Shown: positions 7,537-15,750 of the stretch, piece by piece
Numbering within the stretch: the stretch's first letter is position 1
Layout of the letters: each line of letters starts with the position of its first letter
NCBI RefSeq assembly: GCF_900585905.1
Contig: NZ_UTVH01000038.1
Location: 1 to 35,939 of the forward strand
Reading direction: 5' to 3'
From: Pseudomonas viridiflava
GTDB taxonomy: Bacteria; Pseudomonadota; Gammaproteobacteria; Pseudomonadales; Pseudomonadaceae
DNA: 35,939 bases
Notes under the pieces: model-generated
The model's database searches: none
Seen by the model: only the letters and a program-made list of their open reading frames with translations
Told to the model about the DNA's origin: nothing
Position numbers and translations under genes: made by a program

Positions 7537-8355
7537 TCAGTTGAGCCCCAGCTTGCCGCGCAACGTGGACAGGTCTTCAGCCAGTGTGTTGACCGGCCCC
7601 ACCAGCGCTTTGCGATCATTCTCCCTGACTTTGTCGTAGGTTTCGAAACCGCCGCCAGAGGTCTTGTACTTGGCCAGGATCTTGTCCACGGTGGCAAAGT
7701 TCTTGTCCACTTTGGCCACAAATGCCTTATCCGATTGCTCGATTTGCGGGCGGAACAGATCGACGATTTTCTTCGCGCCGTCGATGTTGCCCTGGAAGTC
7801 ATACAGATCGGTGTGGCTGTAGCGATCTTCCTCACCGGAAATCTTGGTCGCCGCCACTTCCTCCAGCAAGGCTGCAGCGCCGCCGACGACTTTCTCGGGC
7901 GGGAAGGTAAGGCCTTCTACACGGGTTTGCAGGTCCTTGACATCAGTCAGCAGCTTGTCGGCAATGGCGCCCTGATCCTTGGTGCTGTTCTGCGCAAACA
8001 AGGCGTACTCCAGGCGATGAAAACCGGTGAAGTCTTCGGCATTGACGCCTGCTTCGTGGTCGTCGACGCGCGAATCGATGGAGGCGTCCAGGTCACTGAA
8101 CAGTTCGGCCATCGGCTCGATTTCTTCGTAGAACACCCGAGTTGGCGCATACAGCTTCTTCGCCGTGGCAAGGTCGCCTTGCTTCACGGCAGCGGTAAAT
8201 TTCTCGGTGTGGCTGACCAATTCACCGATCTGTTCAGACACATAGATTTTGTAGTCCGACACCGGGCCTACCAGGTCCAGTGGCGCGGTCGCGGCGAACG
8301 CCGGGTTGTGCAGCAACCCTGCGGTGAGCAACAAGGCAAAGGGCAATCTTTTCAT
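7537..8355 (-). CDS. efeM: EfeM-type periplasmic imelysin-domain protein (M75, no cupredoxin)
   Basis: This is a periplasmic component of the EfeUOB ferrous/ferric iron uptake system, thought to capture iron and pass it to the permease. The 272-residue protein has a cleavable signal peptide (about 1-21, NPAFA before the cut) followed by a single imelysin-like helical domain. The diagnostic HxxE motif is H113-R-L-E116, and the GEEDRYSHTDLYDFQGNIDGA stretch typical of EfeO relatives is near residues 174-194. There is no N-terminal cupredoxin domain, which separates it from the efeO product two genes upstream. A Shine-Dalgarno AGGAAA precedes ATG 8355, 28 bases after the efeB stop, so it is the last gene of the operon. 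Confidence 0.9.
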   Translation of the reverse strand: MKRLPFALLLTAGLLHNPAFAATAPLDLVGPVSDYKIYVSEQIGELVSHTEKFTAAVKQGDLATAKKLYAPTRVFYEEIEPMAELFSDLDASIDSRVDDHEAGVNAEDFTGFHRLEYALFAQNSTKDQGAIADKLLTDVKDLQTRVEGLTFPPEKVVGGAAALLEEVAATKISGEEDRYSHTDLYDFQGNIDGAKKIVDLFRPQIEQSDKAFVAKVDKNFATVDKILAKYKTSGGGFETYDKVRENDRKALVGPVNTLAEDLSTLRGKLGLN

Positions 8356-8383
8356 GAGTCGTTTCCTGTAGAAGGGATCGGGA

Positions 8384-9697
8384 TCAGGCAGTTCTGGAGT
8401 CGGTTTTCGCCGCAGCCTGGAGCAGTGAACGGCCGATGAAATCCTGGTCGCTGGTCACGCCCGGCAAGGTGAAGAAATAGCCGCCACCCACCGGCTTGAG
8501 GTATTCCTCCAGCGGCTCGCCATTGAGGCGGTTCTGGACGGTGATAAAGCCTTTTTCCAGGTCCGCCTGGTAACAGATGAACAGCAGCCCCATGTCGAGC
8601 TGGCCATTCTTGTTGACGCCGTTGGAATAATTGAATGGCCGCCGCAGGATCAGGTTGCTCTGGGCCTGGGCCGTGCGCGGGTTGGCCAGGCGGATGTGCG
8701 AGTCGAGCCGGGTCTTGTGGCCCTGGGGGTCGGCAGCATAGTTCGGCACATCGCTTTCGACCTTGCCATCCATGGGCGCACCGCTGGTCTTGACCCGGCC
8801 GAAAATCGCTTCCTGCTCTTGCAGCGGCGTGCGATCCCAGCGCTCGACAAAGTTGCGGATGACGCGCACCGCCTGGTAGCTGCCGTTAGCGGCCCACGCC
8901 GGTTCGTCACTGCCCGGCTGCACCCAGACCAACTGGTTCATGGTCTGCGCATTATTGGAGTCAGGGTTGGCCGAGCCGTCACGAAAGCCTAAAAAGTTAC
9001 GCGCGCTTTCGGCCGGTTGCCCGGGCTTTTTCGGGGCCTGCGCCGGTACGGTGCCTTCCTGTTTCCAGCGCACCAGCAACAGGTCAGGCAGGTTTTTCAC
9101 GATGTCGCGCAGGGCGTGGATGTTGCTGTCGGCGCTGTTGGCACAGAACTGGATGCTCAAGTCACCATGACAGCTGTCAGCCTCCAGGGCATCGTTGGGA
9201 AAACCGACCATGCGGCTCAGGCGCAAGGGCTTGACCGGCTGCAGGCCGAAGCGCTCATCGAACAATGATTCGCCCACCGAAACCGTGATGGTCAGGTTGT
9301 CCGGCGTCACCACCGGGCCGAGGATGCCGGAATCCGGGGGCGGCAGCTTGGGATCGAGCTGCGCCACCGGGCCGCCGGTCATCAGGAAGGCGATCCGCTC
9401 GTTGAGGGTGCGAAACAGGCGTTCCAGATCGTCGCGATCGGCCGCCAGCACGTCGAACGCCACCAGCATGCCCGAGGCCGGGCGCGGGTTGACGATGCCG
9501 CTCTGGTGCAGGCCGTGGAATGCGTTGCGGTCTTCGGTCTTTTCGCTGTTCGGCGCTTCGGTGACCTGCGGCGCGGCGGCCAGGGCATTGCCGCTCAGGC
9601 TGCTGCCAGCCAGCGCCGCACCGGCTGCGCCGAGGCCGAGCAATACACGACGGCGCTGCACGGATTGCGGCGCGTTGCTGTTGTCTGAGTCGTTCAT
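8384..9697 (-). CDS. efeB: EfeB, Tat-exported deferrochelatase/DyP-type haem peroxidase
   Basis: This is a DyP-type haem peroxidase of the EfeUOB system, acting in the periplasm in iron oxidation or haem iron release. The 437-residue protein begins with a twin-arginine signal (QRRRVLLGLG near residues 14-23, then a hydrophobic Ala/Gly stretch ending NALAAAP). The DyP signature GFRDG is at 237-241, placing the distal Asp at 240, and a downstream conserved histidine region is present. The length is usual for EfeB. It sits between efeO and efeM on the same strand with a 59-base gap upstream. Export already folded with haem is implied by the Tat signal. Confidence 0.94.
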   Translation of the reverse strand: MNDSDNSNAPQSVQRRRVLLGLGAAGAALAGSSLSGNALAAAPQVTEAPNSEKTEDRNAFHGLHQSGIVNPRPASGMLVAFDVLAADRDDLERLFRTLNERIAFLMTGGPVAQLDPKLPPPDSGILGPVVTPDNLTITVSVGESLFDERFGLQPVKPLRLSRMVGFPNDALEADSCHGDLSIQFCANSADSNIHALRDIVKNLPDLLLVRWKQEGTVPAQAPKKPGQPAESARNFLGFRDGSANPDSNNAQTMNQLVWVQPGSDEPAWAANGSYQAVRVIRNFVERWDRTPLQEQEAIFGRVKTSGAPMDGKVESDVPNYAADPQGHKTRLDSHIRLANPRTAQAQSNLILRRPFNYSNGVNKNGQLDMGLLFICYQADLEKGFITVQNRLNGEPLEEYLKPVGGGYFFTLPGVTSDQDFIGRSLLQAAAKTDSRTA

Positions 9698-9756
9698 GGC
9701 TAGGGTCTTTTCTCAACATCTTCTGTTTGAAAGGGGCTGCGCCTGCCGCTGATCGC

Positions 9757-10965
9757 TCAGCGCCCGGACAGGCCCAGCGCTGCGTCGATCTGTTCAATGG
9801 CCTGCGCCAGCGCTGTGGCCTTGTCGGCAATCAGTGCGCGTTGCTCCGGGTTGACCTGGTCGTAGGGCGTGTAGCCCGTGTCCGTCTGCAGGCCGTCCAG
9901 TTCGGTGTCCATGGCGGCGCTGGCCGCATCGATTTTCTCCAGCAGGGCGCCTGCGCTTTTGCTCAACAGCGGGCGCAGCAGGTCAACGACTTTGCGAGCG
10001 CCTTCAAGGTTGGCGGCGAACCCGTTGAGGTCACTGTGGCTGTAGCGTTCCTCTTCACCATTGCTGCGCACTTGCGCCAGATTGCGCAGGTTGCGCACGA
10101 CGATGGCGGTCAGCTGCTGCGGGGCAATGCTCTGGGCCAGCAACTGCTGCTTGAGACTGGCAACGTCGCTGCGCAGTTGTTGCGCCACGGCGCCGAGGCC
10201 CTCCAGGCTGTGCTGCTCGAACAGGGCGTATTCGATGCGATGAAAGCCGCCGAAGCCAGGGTCCTGCTCGCGTTTTTCGTAGTAATCGGCGCGGGCATTG
10301 ATCGCATTGTCCAGTTCCGCCAGGCGCTGGGCTGCCGGGGCCATGCGCTGATAGGCCGCACGGGCGGGCAGGTAGGCGGCCTGGGCGGCGCTGATGTCGC
10401 CCGCCGCGATGGCTTGTTGCAAGACGTCTACCGCCTTGATCAGCGCCGAACCCTGCAGGCTCAGATAAACCCGGTATTCCGACAGCGGGCCAATGAACGC
10501 GACCATCGACGGCGGTGCCTTGGTGCTGGCCTCCGATGCCGCCGTTGGTGTCACGTGCAGCGTGCCGCGCGGGTTGCTTAGCAGGCCACAGGTAATCGTG
10601 TAGTCGCCCGGCTGCAGGTTCGCATTGATCACCTGGCTCAAACCGGGCGCGATGTTTTCCCGTTCTTCAATCACCAGCACGCCGTCGAGGATTTCCCACT
10701 CAACTGCGCGTTCCGAGCGGTTGACGATGCGAAACGCATGCTTGCCTGCCGGTACCGTCAGGCTGTTGGGTTCGCAGGCGTGGCCTTGAATGGTTACCAG
10801 GGTTTCGGCGCTGTTGTTGGCGGCGCGCTTTTTCGTCGCGTTCTGGGACGCGAGGTAGAACAGCCCGCCCGCGGCGAGCATGATCACCACCGAGCCCGCA
10901 ACGGCCAATCGCAGCGCGCGGGGGGGATTGGCTTGTGGTTCAAGCCCAGTAGGACGATTCGACAT
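9757..10965 (-). CDS. efeO: EfeO, cupredoxin plus imelysin-domain iron uptake protein
   Basis: This is the periplasmic iron-binding partner of the EfeU permease. The 402-residue protein has an N-terminal membrane anchor or uncleaved signal (about 17-40), a cupredoxin-like domain (about 52-138, with Cys 64, Glu 66 and Cys 126 as likely metal ligands) and a C-terminal M75 helical domain (about 153-400) with HxxE at H242-E245 and EEERYSHSDLNGF. The frame stays open upstream to 11238, but that part overlaps efeU in another frame; ATG 10965 has AAGGG ahead of it and gives a normal N-terminus. The gap to efeU is 50 bases, so the two are co-transcribed. Confidence 0.92.
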   Translation of the reverse strand: MSNRPTGLEPQANPPRALRLAVAGSVVIMLAAGGLFYLASQNATKKRAANNSAETLVTIQGHACEPNSLTVPAGKHAFRIVNRSERAVEWEILDGVLVIEERENIAPGLSQVINANLQPGDYTITCGLLSNPRGTLHVTPTAASEASTKAPPSMVAFIGPLSEYRVYLSLQGSALIKAVDVLQQAIAAGDISAAQAAYLPARAAYQRMAPAAQRLAELDNAINARADYYEKREQDPGFGGFHRIEYALFEQHSLEGLGAVAQQLRSDVASLKQQLLAQSIAPQQLTAIVVRNLRNLAQVRSNGEEERYSHSDLNGFAANLEGARKVVDLLRPLLSKSAGALLEKIDAASAAMDTELDGLQTDTGYTPYDQVNPEQRALIADKATALAQAIEQIDAALGLSGR

Positions 10966-11015
10966 GGAAGCCCTTATTAGATGAAGAAGTGCGAGTGAGC
11001 CGTCGCTCGACAGAC

Positions 11016-11861
11016 CTATTTTTGATGCGCTGCACCCGCCAGCGTCGGCTGCGGCGCTTGCCCCGGCGGCTTGAAAAACAGCGCCAGGGCAATCAGCAGG
11101 TACGTGACATAAACACCGAGGGTGCTGACGGTGGGCGCATCCTGATAGCCGAACATGCCTGCCAGCACAGCGCCGACCGGGCCATCCATCGGCAGCGTGG
11201 CACTGATGTCGAACACCACGCCTTGCAGGTGATTCCACAGCCCGGCCTCATGCAGCGCCTGCACCGAATTGGCCAGAATGCCTGCCGCTACCACGAGAAT
11301 GAACAGCCCGGTCCAGCGGAAGAACAGGCTCAGGTTCAGGCGCATGCTGCCGCTGTAGATCGCAAAGCCGATGCCTACCGCCAGCAACAGACCGAGCAGG
11401 GCACCCACCGGCGCGCCTGGGCCTTGGCTTTGCTGGAACACGGCCAGCAGAAAGAACACGGTTTCCAGGCCTTCCCGCGCCACCGCGAAAAACACCATGG
11501 CAATCAGCGCGTAGGTCTGGTTTTTCGAACCCGCCAGGGCGGTGTCCAGAGATTGATGCAGTGCATGCTTGATCGAGCGTGCGACCTTGCGCATCCAGAA
11601 CACCATGGAGCTGAGGATTGCCACCGCCATCAGGCCGATGACGCCTTCGAACAGCTCCTGTTGCTTCTGTGGGAATTCGGCGCTGACCAGTTCAAGACCG
11701 CCGCCCACCAGCAGCGCGACGGCGACTGCCAGAAACACCCCAACCCAGACCGCAGGCATCCACTCGCCACGCCCGGTCTGTTTCAGGTAACTGGCAATAA
11801 TGCCGACGATAAGCGCGGCTTCAATCCCTTCGCGCAGCATGATCAAAAATGGAACGAGCAT
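11016..11861 (-). CDS. efeU: EfeU, FTR1-family iron permease
   Basis: This is the inner-membrane iron channel of the EfeUOB system, related to yeast Ftr1p. The 281-residue protein has about seven membrane helices and both iron-binding REGxE motifs: R10-E-G-I-E14 in helix 1 and R129-E-G-L-E133 in helix 4. Both are intact, so the permease should be functional, unlike the frameshifted E. coli K-12 copy. It is the first gene of the minus-strand operon efeU-efeO-efeB-efeM. A palindrome with Fur-like boxes lies about 65-95 bases upstream, which indicates induction under iron limitation. Confidence 0.95.
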   Translation of the reverse strand: MLVPFLIMLREGIEAALIVGIIASYLKQTGRGEWMPAVWVGVFLAVAVALLVGGGLELVSAEFPQKQQELFEGVIGLMAVAILSSMVFWMRKVARSIKHALHQSLDTALAGSKNQTYALIAMVFFAVAREGLETVFFLLAVFQQSQGPGAPVGALLGLLLAVGIGFAIYSGSMRLNLSLFFRWTGLFILVVAAGILANSVQALHEAGLWNHLQGVVFDISATLPMDGPVGAVLAGMFGYQDAPTVSTLGVYVTYLLIALALFFKPPGQAPQPTLAGAAHQK

Positions 11862-11925
11862 GTTTCACCAGGGCTAATATGGTGGGCGGATCGATTTCAG
11901 CGTCGCTGACAACGGAGGCGCCTGA

Positions 11926-11956
11926 AATAATGCGTAACATAATGATACGCATTATT
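11926..11956 (-). promoter_or_regulatory. Fur-type operator of the efe operon (31-base palindrome)
   Basis: AATAATGCGTA (11926-11936) and TACGCATTATT (11946-11956) are perfect 11-base arms around a 9-base centre. Read on the minus strand, 11956-11938 matches the Fur consensus GATAATGATAATCATTATC at 14 of 19 positions; the plus-strand reading of 11926-11944 matches at 12. I could not pin a -35/-10 pair, but the position upstream of efeU fits an iron-controlled promoter. Confidence 0.72.
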
Positions 11957-12047
11957 GAATGCGAATATAGTTGTTTTTCCAGCAGGGGCGTGATTCTGGT
12001 TTTTGTTCAGGTTTGGTTCAGGATGGCCGCGACGGCGTTATGACTCT

Positions 12048-12077
12048 TCGTCTGGCAGATGTACGTCTGCCAGACGA
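12048..12077. repeat. 30-base near-perfect palindrome
   Basis: TCGTCTGGCAGA (12048-12059) and TCTGCCAGACGA (12066-12077) are perfect 12-base arms. The 6-base centre TGTACG itself contains the palindrome GTAC, so only one base pair of the full 30 fails. There is no T-run. It lies between the divergent efe promoter and the 3' end of ampC. It may be a terminator of ampC without a T-tract, an extragenic palindrome or a protein site. Confidence 0.6.
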
Positions 12078-12161
12078 CCTGGAATCTGTAGGAGGCCCCG
12101 GGGTGGCGCTCCACCGAGCAGCGTGAGTCGGCGATCACGATCTGTCTGACCCACCGCTTTG

Positions 12162-12184
12162 GTGGGAGCGGGCTTGCTCGCGAA
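12162..12184. repeat. Pseudomonas REP element
   Basis: The segment GTGGGAGCGGGCTTGCTCGCGAA is a textbook form of the pseudomonad REP palindrome (inner pairing GAGC-GGGCTT-GCTC). It lies 21 bases past the stop of ampC. A more decayed relative may be present near 12087-12118. Together with the palindrome at 12048 and the Fur site it accounts for most of the gene-free stretch 11862-12204. Confidence 0.75.
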
Positions 12185-12204
12185 GGCATCGCAACAGGTG
12201 CGTG

Positions 12205-13344
12205 TTACGGCGCCTCGCCCAGCAGCGCATAGGCCAGCTTCACTCGCGCTTCATTGGGGTAATTCTTGTTGGCCAGGATCACGACGCCCCGAGCCTGGGC
12301 GGGAATCAGCGCCACATACCCGCCAAAGCCATTGGTGGAACCGGTTTTGTTGATCCACACGTTTCGCTGCGCGGGCTGGACCGGATCCAGCGGCTTCGCC
12401 GGTTGTGTCTCATAGGCCATGCTATTGGCGTTGCCTGCCAGCAGGGCCTCAAGTTTCGCCGGATACGGGTACTGCTCCCAGATCAGGTCTTGGATCACTG
12501 GGCCAAAGGTGAGGTAGCCGACGTGGGTCTGGGTCAGTGCTGTTGCCAGCGGCTCGCCCAATGGCTGCGGATTCAGGTTGGCCTCGATAAAACGCACCAT
12601 GTCCTTGCTGCTGGATTTCACCCCGTAAGCCTCACTGCCCAGCACGCCACCTTTAAGGCGGATGGGAACGTCTTGCTTGTCATAGCCTTGGGCATACAAC
12701 GCCTGCTTCTCGGCGGGAATCGAGTAATGCGTGTTGGTCAACCCCAGTGGGCTGAACACGTGCTGCTGCATGGCCGACTCGAAGGGCATGTTCAGCGCCC
12801 GGGCCGTCAACAGGCCCAGCATGCCGATGCCCGGGTTGGCGTACGTGCGCTGGCTGTCGGCGGGGTATTGGGGTTTCCACGCCTTCAGGTAATCGATCAA
12901 CTGTGCTTCATCGTCCACCGCATCCGGCACCTGCAGCGGAAAGTACCCGGCCGAGTGCGTCGCCAGTTGGCGCAAGGCAACCTCGCCGAAAGGCGTCCCT
13001 GCCAACTGCGGGAGGTACTGGCTGGTGTTGTCGTTGAGGCTCAGCTTCGCGCTGGCTTGCGCATAGGTGGCCAATGTTGCGGTAAAGGTCTTGCTGATGG
13101 ACCCCAGCTCGAACAATGTGTCGCTGCTGACCGGCTGGCGGGTGTCCCTGGAGGCCATGCCGAAGTTGTAAAACTGCTGCCGCCCGTGGTCGGTAATCGC
13201 GATGGCCATGCCGGGGATGTTGTACTGCTGCATGACCTGGCGGGCGGCGACTTCAATACTGCCTGGCGAGAGCCCGCTGGCAGCGCTGCTCAATGACGTC
13301 AGGCTCAGGCAGCAGGCGAGCAGAAGAGGGGTGTAAGCGTGCAT
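12205..13344 (-). CDS. ampC: class C beta-lactamase (AmpC)
   Basis: This is a periplasmic serine beta-lactamase that hydrolyses cephalosporins and penicillins. The 379-residue precursor has a signal peptide (about 1-22) and all class C catalytic motifs: SxxK at S82-I-S-K85, YxN at Y168-A-N170, and KTG at K333-T-G335 followed by STNGFGGY. The length is normal. The frame remains open to 13407, but ATG 13344 begins a proper signal sequence (MHAYTPLLLACCL). A LysR gene lies 62 bases upstream on the same strand; the usual divergent ampR arrangement is absent, so induction by AmpR cannot be assumed from context. I see no lesion. Confidence 0.95.
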   Translation of the reverse strand: MHAYTPLLLACCLSLTSLSSAASGLSPGSIEVAARQVMQQYNIPGMAIAITDHGRQQFYNFGMASRDTRQPVSSDTLFELGSISKTFTATLATYAQASAKLSLNDNTSQYLPQLAGTPFGEVALRQLATHSAGYFPLQVPDAVDDEAQLIDYLKAWKPQYPADSQRTYANPGIGMLGLLTARALNMPFESAMQQHVFSPLGLTNTHYSIPAEKQALYAQGYDKQDVPIRLKGGVLGSEAYGVKSSSKDMVRFIEANLNPQPLGEPLATALTQTHVGYLTFGPVIQDLIWEQYPYPAKLEALLAGNANSMAYETQPAKPLDPVQPAQRNVWINKTGSTNGFGGYVALIPAQARGVVILANKNYPNEARVKLAYALLGEAP

Positions 13345-13406
13345 TGATGTGTCCTTGTCAGTCCATTTGGCGGGCACATAAATACTGCCAGCAGGCACGC
13401 CAATCA

Positions 13407-14297
13407 TTAAACACTTTGTCGCAATGTGTGTACCAGCAGCTCGACGAAGCGCTGTACAGCCGGGCTTGAAACCTGGCCGGTGCGGGTGATCAGACCTATG
13501 TCACGGCTGACGCCAGGATGATCAACGGGAACGCACACCACATCTGCGCGGCCTTCGTCGGCGGACTCCGGTAGCAGCGTCATGCCCAGTCCCTGGCGCA
13601 CCAGTGCCAGTACGGTAGACATGTAGTTAGCTTCCAGTCCGGGTATCAGCGTCAGGTTTTCCCCGGCGAACAGTTGCTCGACCCGTTCCCGCACGCTGCT
13701 GTCGCGCCCGGTGAGAATCAGCGGGTGCTCGGCCACTTCGGCCAGCCTGACAGCAGCTTTATGTGCCAGCGGATGAACGTTTGGCACGAACAGGGCAAGG
13801 CGGTCGGTCATCACTACCTGAAACGCCAGACCGTGACCCATGCGCGCACGCACGCCCAGGCCGAAGTCGACTTCACCCTCGCGCACCATGGCGTCGATGC
13901 GTTGCGCCACCACGTCGCGCAGGCGCACCTCCACACCGGGGTACTGTTCGCGAAACAGCCGCAGCACCGGTGGCAAGGCGCTTGAGCACATTGAGGGCAG
14001 GGCGGCGAGGGTCACCACGCCTCGACGCAATGCCGCCAGATCACGCGAGCCGTTGACGATGTTGTCCAGGTCCAGCAGCAGCTTTTCCATCGGCTGCAGG
14101 TTGTTCTGCCCGGCGGCCGTGAGCTGCACATGCCTCGGGCTGCGCTCCAGCAAGGTGATCCCCAGCCAGTCTTCCAGTTGCTGAACCTGCACCGTTACTG
14201 CCGAGGGCGACAGGTTCAACTGCAACGCCGCCTTGGCAAAGCTGCCGCTGTGGGCCACGGCGAGAAAGGCGCGGATGTGCTGAATCGAGTTTTTCAT
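13407..14297 (-). CDS. LysR-family regulator, probable controller of the divergent CitMHS operon
   Basis: The 296-residue protein has a LysR winged helix-turn-helix at the N-terminus (about 1-60, with [23 protein letters not shown] near 20-42) and a periplasmic-binding-like effector domain (about 90-290). The frame continues upstream to 14732 inside the opposite-strand transporter, which is a shadow; ATG 14297 gives the standard [15 protein letters not shown] start. It is divergent from the CitMHS transporter across 133 bases that hold a perfect inverted repeat. By the usual rule for LysR proteins it should activate that operon in response to the transported acid. ampC follows 62 bases downstream on the same strand, so read-through is possible. 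Confidence 0.9.
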   Translation of the reverse strand: MKNSIQHIRAFLAVAHSGSFAKAALQLNLSPSAVTVQVQQLEDWLGITLLERSPRHVQLTAAGQNNLQPMEKLLLDLDNIVNGSRDLAALRRGVVTLAALPSMCSSALPPVLRLFREQYPGVEVRLRDVVAQRIDAMVREGEVDFGLGVRARMGHGLAFQVVMTDRLALFVPNVHPLAHKAAVRLAEVAEHPLILTGRDSSVRERVEQLFAGENLTLIPGLEANYMSTVLALVRQGLGMTLLPESADEGRADVVCVPVDHPGVSRDIGLITRTGQVSSPAVQRFVELLVHTLRQSV

Positions 14298-14350
14298 TTT
14301 GTTTTTCCGAACGCAGGCTGCCGAACATTTCAATTTACAAATCTTAGCGG

Positions 14351-14378
14351 TGTTTTCAATACTCGGTGAAAACAACAA
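14351..14378. promoter_or_regulatory. candidate LysR box and overlapping CA-rich (Crc/Hfq-like) motif
   Basis: TGTTTTCA (14351-14358) and TGAAAACA (14367-14374) are perfect 8-base arms with an 8-base centre, the T-N11-A style of LysR sites, in the space between the divergent regulator and transporter genes. Directly overlapping on the plus strand, AACAACAA (14371-14378) matches the AAnAAnAA motif bound by Hfq/Crc in catabolite repression of Pseudomonas. It would matter only if it is transcribed. Confidence 0.5.
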
Positions 14379-14430
14379 CAGCTCGTCCCACCGTTTCAGC
14401 GGGCAGGGACGACAATCAGGAAGTGCCTCC

Positions 14431-15723
14431 ATGCTCGCCACTATCGGTGTCATTACCATTCTCTGCCTGCTCGCTGCCGTCATGAGCAAGCGCCTGTCTC
14501 CTCTGGTTGCCCTGATCGCCTTGCCGGTCATTGCCGCGTTGATCGCAGGTTTCGGGCTGCAGACCAGCGGCTTCATCATTACCGGTATCAAAAACGTTGC
14601 TCCGGTGGTGGGCATGTTCGTCTTCGCGATCCTGTTTTTCGGGGTGATGACTGACGCCGGCATGCTCGATCCGATCATTGATCGCATCCTGCGCACGGTG
14701 GGCACGCGGCCGACTCGTATCGTGATGGGCACCGCCCTGTTGGCGCTGCTGGTTCATCTGGACGGTTCCGGCGCGGTGACGTTCCTGGTGACCATCCCGG
14801 CGATGCTGCCGTTGTATAACCGGCTGGGCATGGACAGGCGGATTCTGGCGTGCGTCACCGCCATGGCCGCCGGGGTCAACTTCTTGCCCTGGACCGGCCC
14901 GGTGCTGCGCTCCTCTGCGGCCTTGCACGTGCCAGTTGCGGACCTGTTCCAGCCCTTGATTCCAGTGCAGATCGTGGGGTTGGCGTTCGTCTTCTTCTGC
15001 GCCTGGATGCTGGGCCGACGCGAGGAAAAGCGTCTGGGCCTGGGCGCTGGCGCTGCGGTGGACGTGGTGCCAAAGCGAGTGCTGGCCGAGCATGAGGAAG
15101 TGTTGCGGCGCCCCAGGCTGTTCTGGGTCAATCTGCTGCTGACCATTGCGGTCATGGGCGTGATGATTTCCGGTCTGGTTGATCCGGTGGTGATGTTCAT
15201 GCTCGGCACCGTCGCGGCCTTGTGCCTCAATTACCCTGATGTTGACGCCCAGCGGGCGCGCATCGATGCCCACGCGAAAACGGCGCTAACCATGGCCAGC
15301 ATTCTGCTGGCGGCTGGGGTGTTCACCGGCATCATGCAAGGCACCGGCATGCTCAAGGCCATGGCGGAAGTGGCGGTGGCGCAGATTCCGGCGGGCCACG
15401 GCAAGCTGATTCCCATGGTGGTGGGCTTCCTGTCCATGCCGCTGAGCCTGCTGTTCGATCCGGATTCTTTTTACTTTGGCGTCATGCCGGTCATCGCCGA
15501 AGTGGGCAAGGCGCTGGGCGTGAACCCTTTGCAGGTGGCTCAAGCCTCGCTGCTGGGCGTGCACACCACTGGCTTTCCGGTCAGCCCGCTGACCCCGGCC
15601 ACCTTTCTGCTGGTGGGCCTGTGCAAGATCGAGCTGGCCGACCATCAGCGCTTCACGATTCCTTTTCTGTTCGCCGCTTCGGTGTTGATGACCCTGACTG
15701 CGTTGCTGCTTGGCGTGTTCTGA
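14431..15723 (+). CDS. CitMHS-family citrate/carboxylate-Mg2+ symporter
   Basis: This is a predicted inner-membrane importer of citrate or a related polycarboxylate, possibly as a divalent-metal complex as for Bacillus CitM/CitH. The 430-residue protein has about 12 hydrophobic segments. It shows the [21 protein letters not shown] segment (about residues 109-129), the FLPWTGP motif and the C-terminal [12 protein letters not shown] and [14 protein letters not shown] segments characteristic of this family. The frame is open back to 14299, but ATG 14431 is preceded by AGGAAG and fits the family N-terminus. It is the first gene of a three-gene operon with the AtuA-like genes, 27 bases upstream of the next. 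Confidence 0.92.
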   Translation: MLATIGVITILCLLAAVMSKRLSPLVALIALPVIAALIAGFGLQTSGFIITGIKNVAPVVGMFVFAILFFGVMTDAGMLDPIIDRILRTVGTRPTRIVMGTALLALLVHLDGSGAVTFLVTIPAMLPLYNRLGMDRRILACVTAMAAGVNFLPWTGPVLRSSAALHVPVADLFQPLIPVQIVGLAFVFFCAWMLGRREEKRLGLGAGAAVDVVPKRVLAEHEEVLRRPRLFWVNLLLTIAVMGVMISGLVDPVVMFMLGTVAALCLNYPDVDAQRARIDAHAKTALTMASILLAAGVFTGIMQGTGMLKAMAEVAVAQIPAGHGKLIPMVVGFLSMPLSLLFDPDSFYFGVMPVIAEVGKALGVNPLQVAQASLLGVHTTGFPVSPLTPATFLLVGLCKIELADHQRFTIPFLFAASVLMTLTALLLGVF

Positions 15724-15750
15724 GCGCGAACCTGACCTGAGTGATTAGCT

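Noticed and set aside
12202..13296. 364-codon plus-strand frame opposite ampC
   Set aside because: The minus strand carries an unmistakable class C beta-lactamase; this frame resembles no family.
13407..14297. LysR gene as AmpR for ampC
   Set aside because: It is on the same strand as ampC rather than divergent, and the inverted repeat and divergent geometry point to the CitMHS operon instead.
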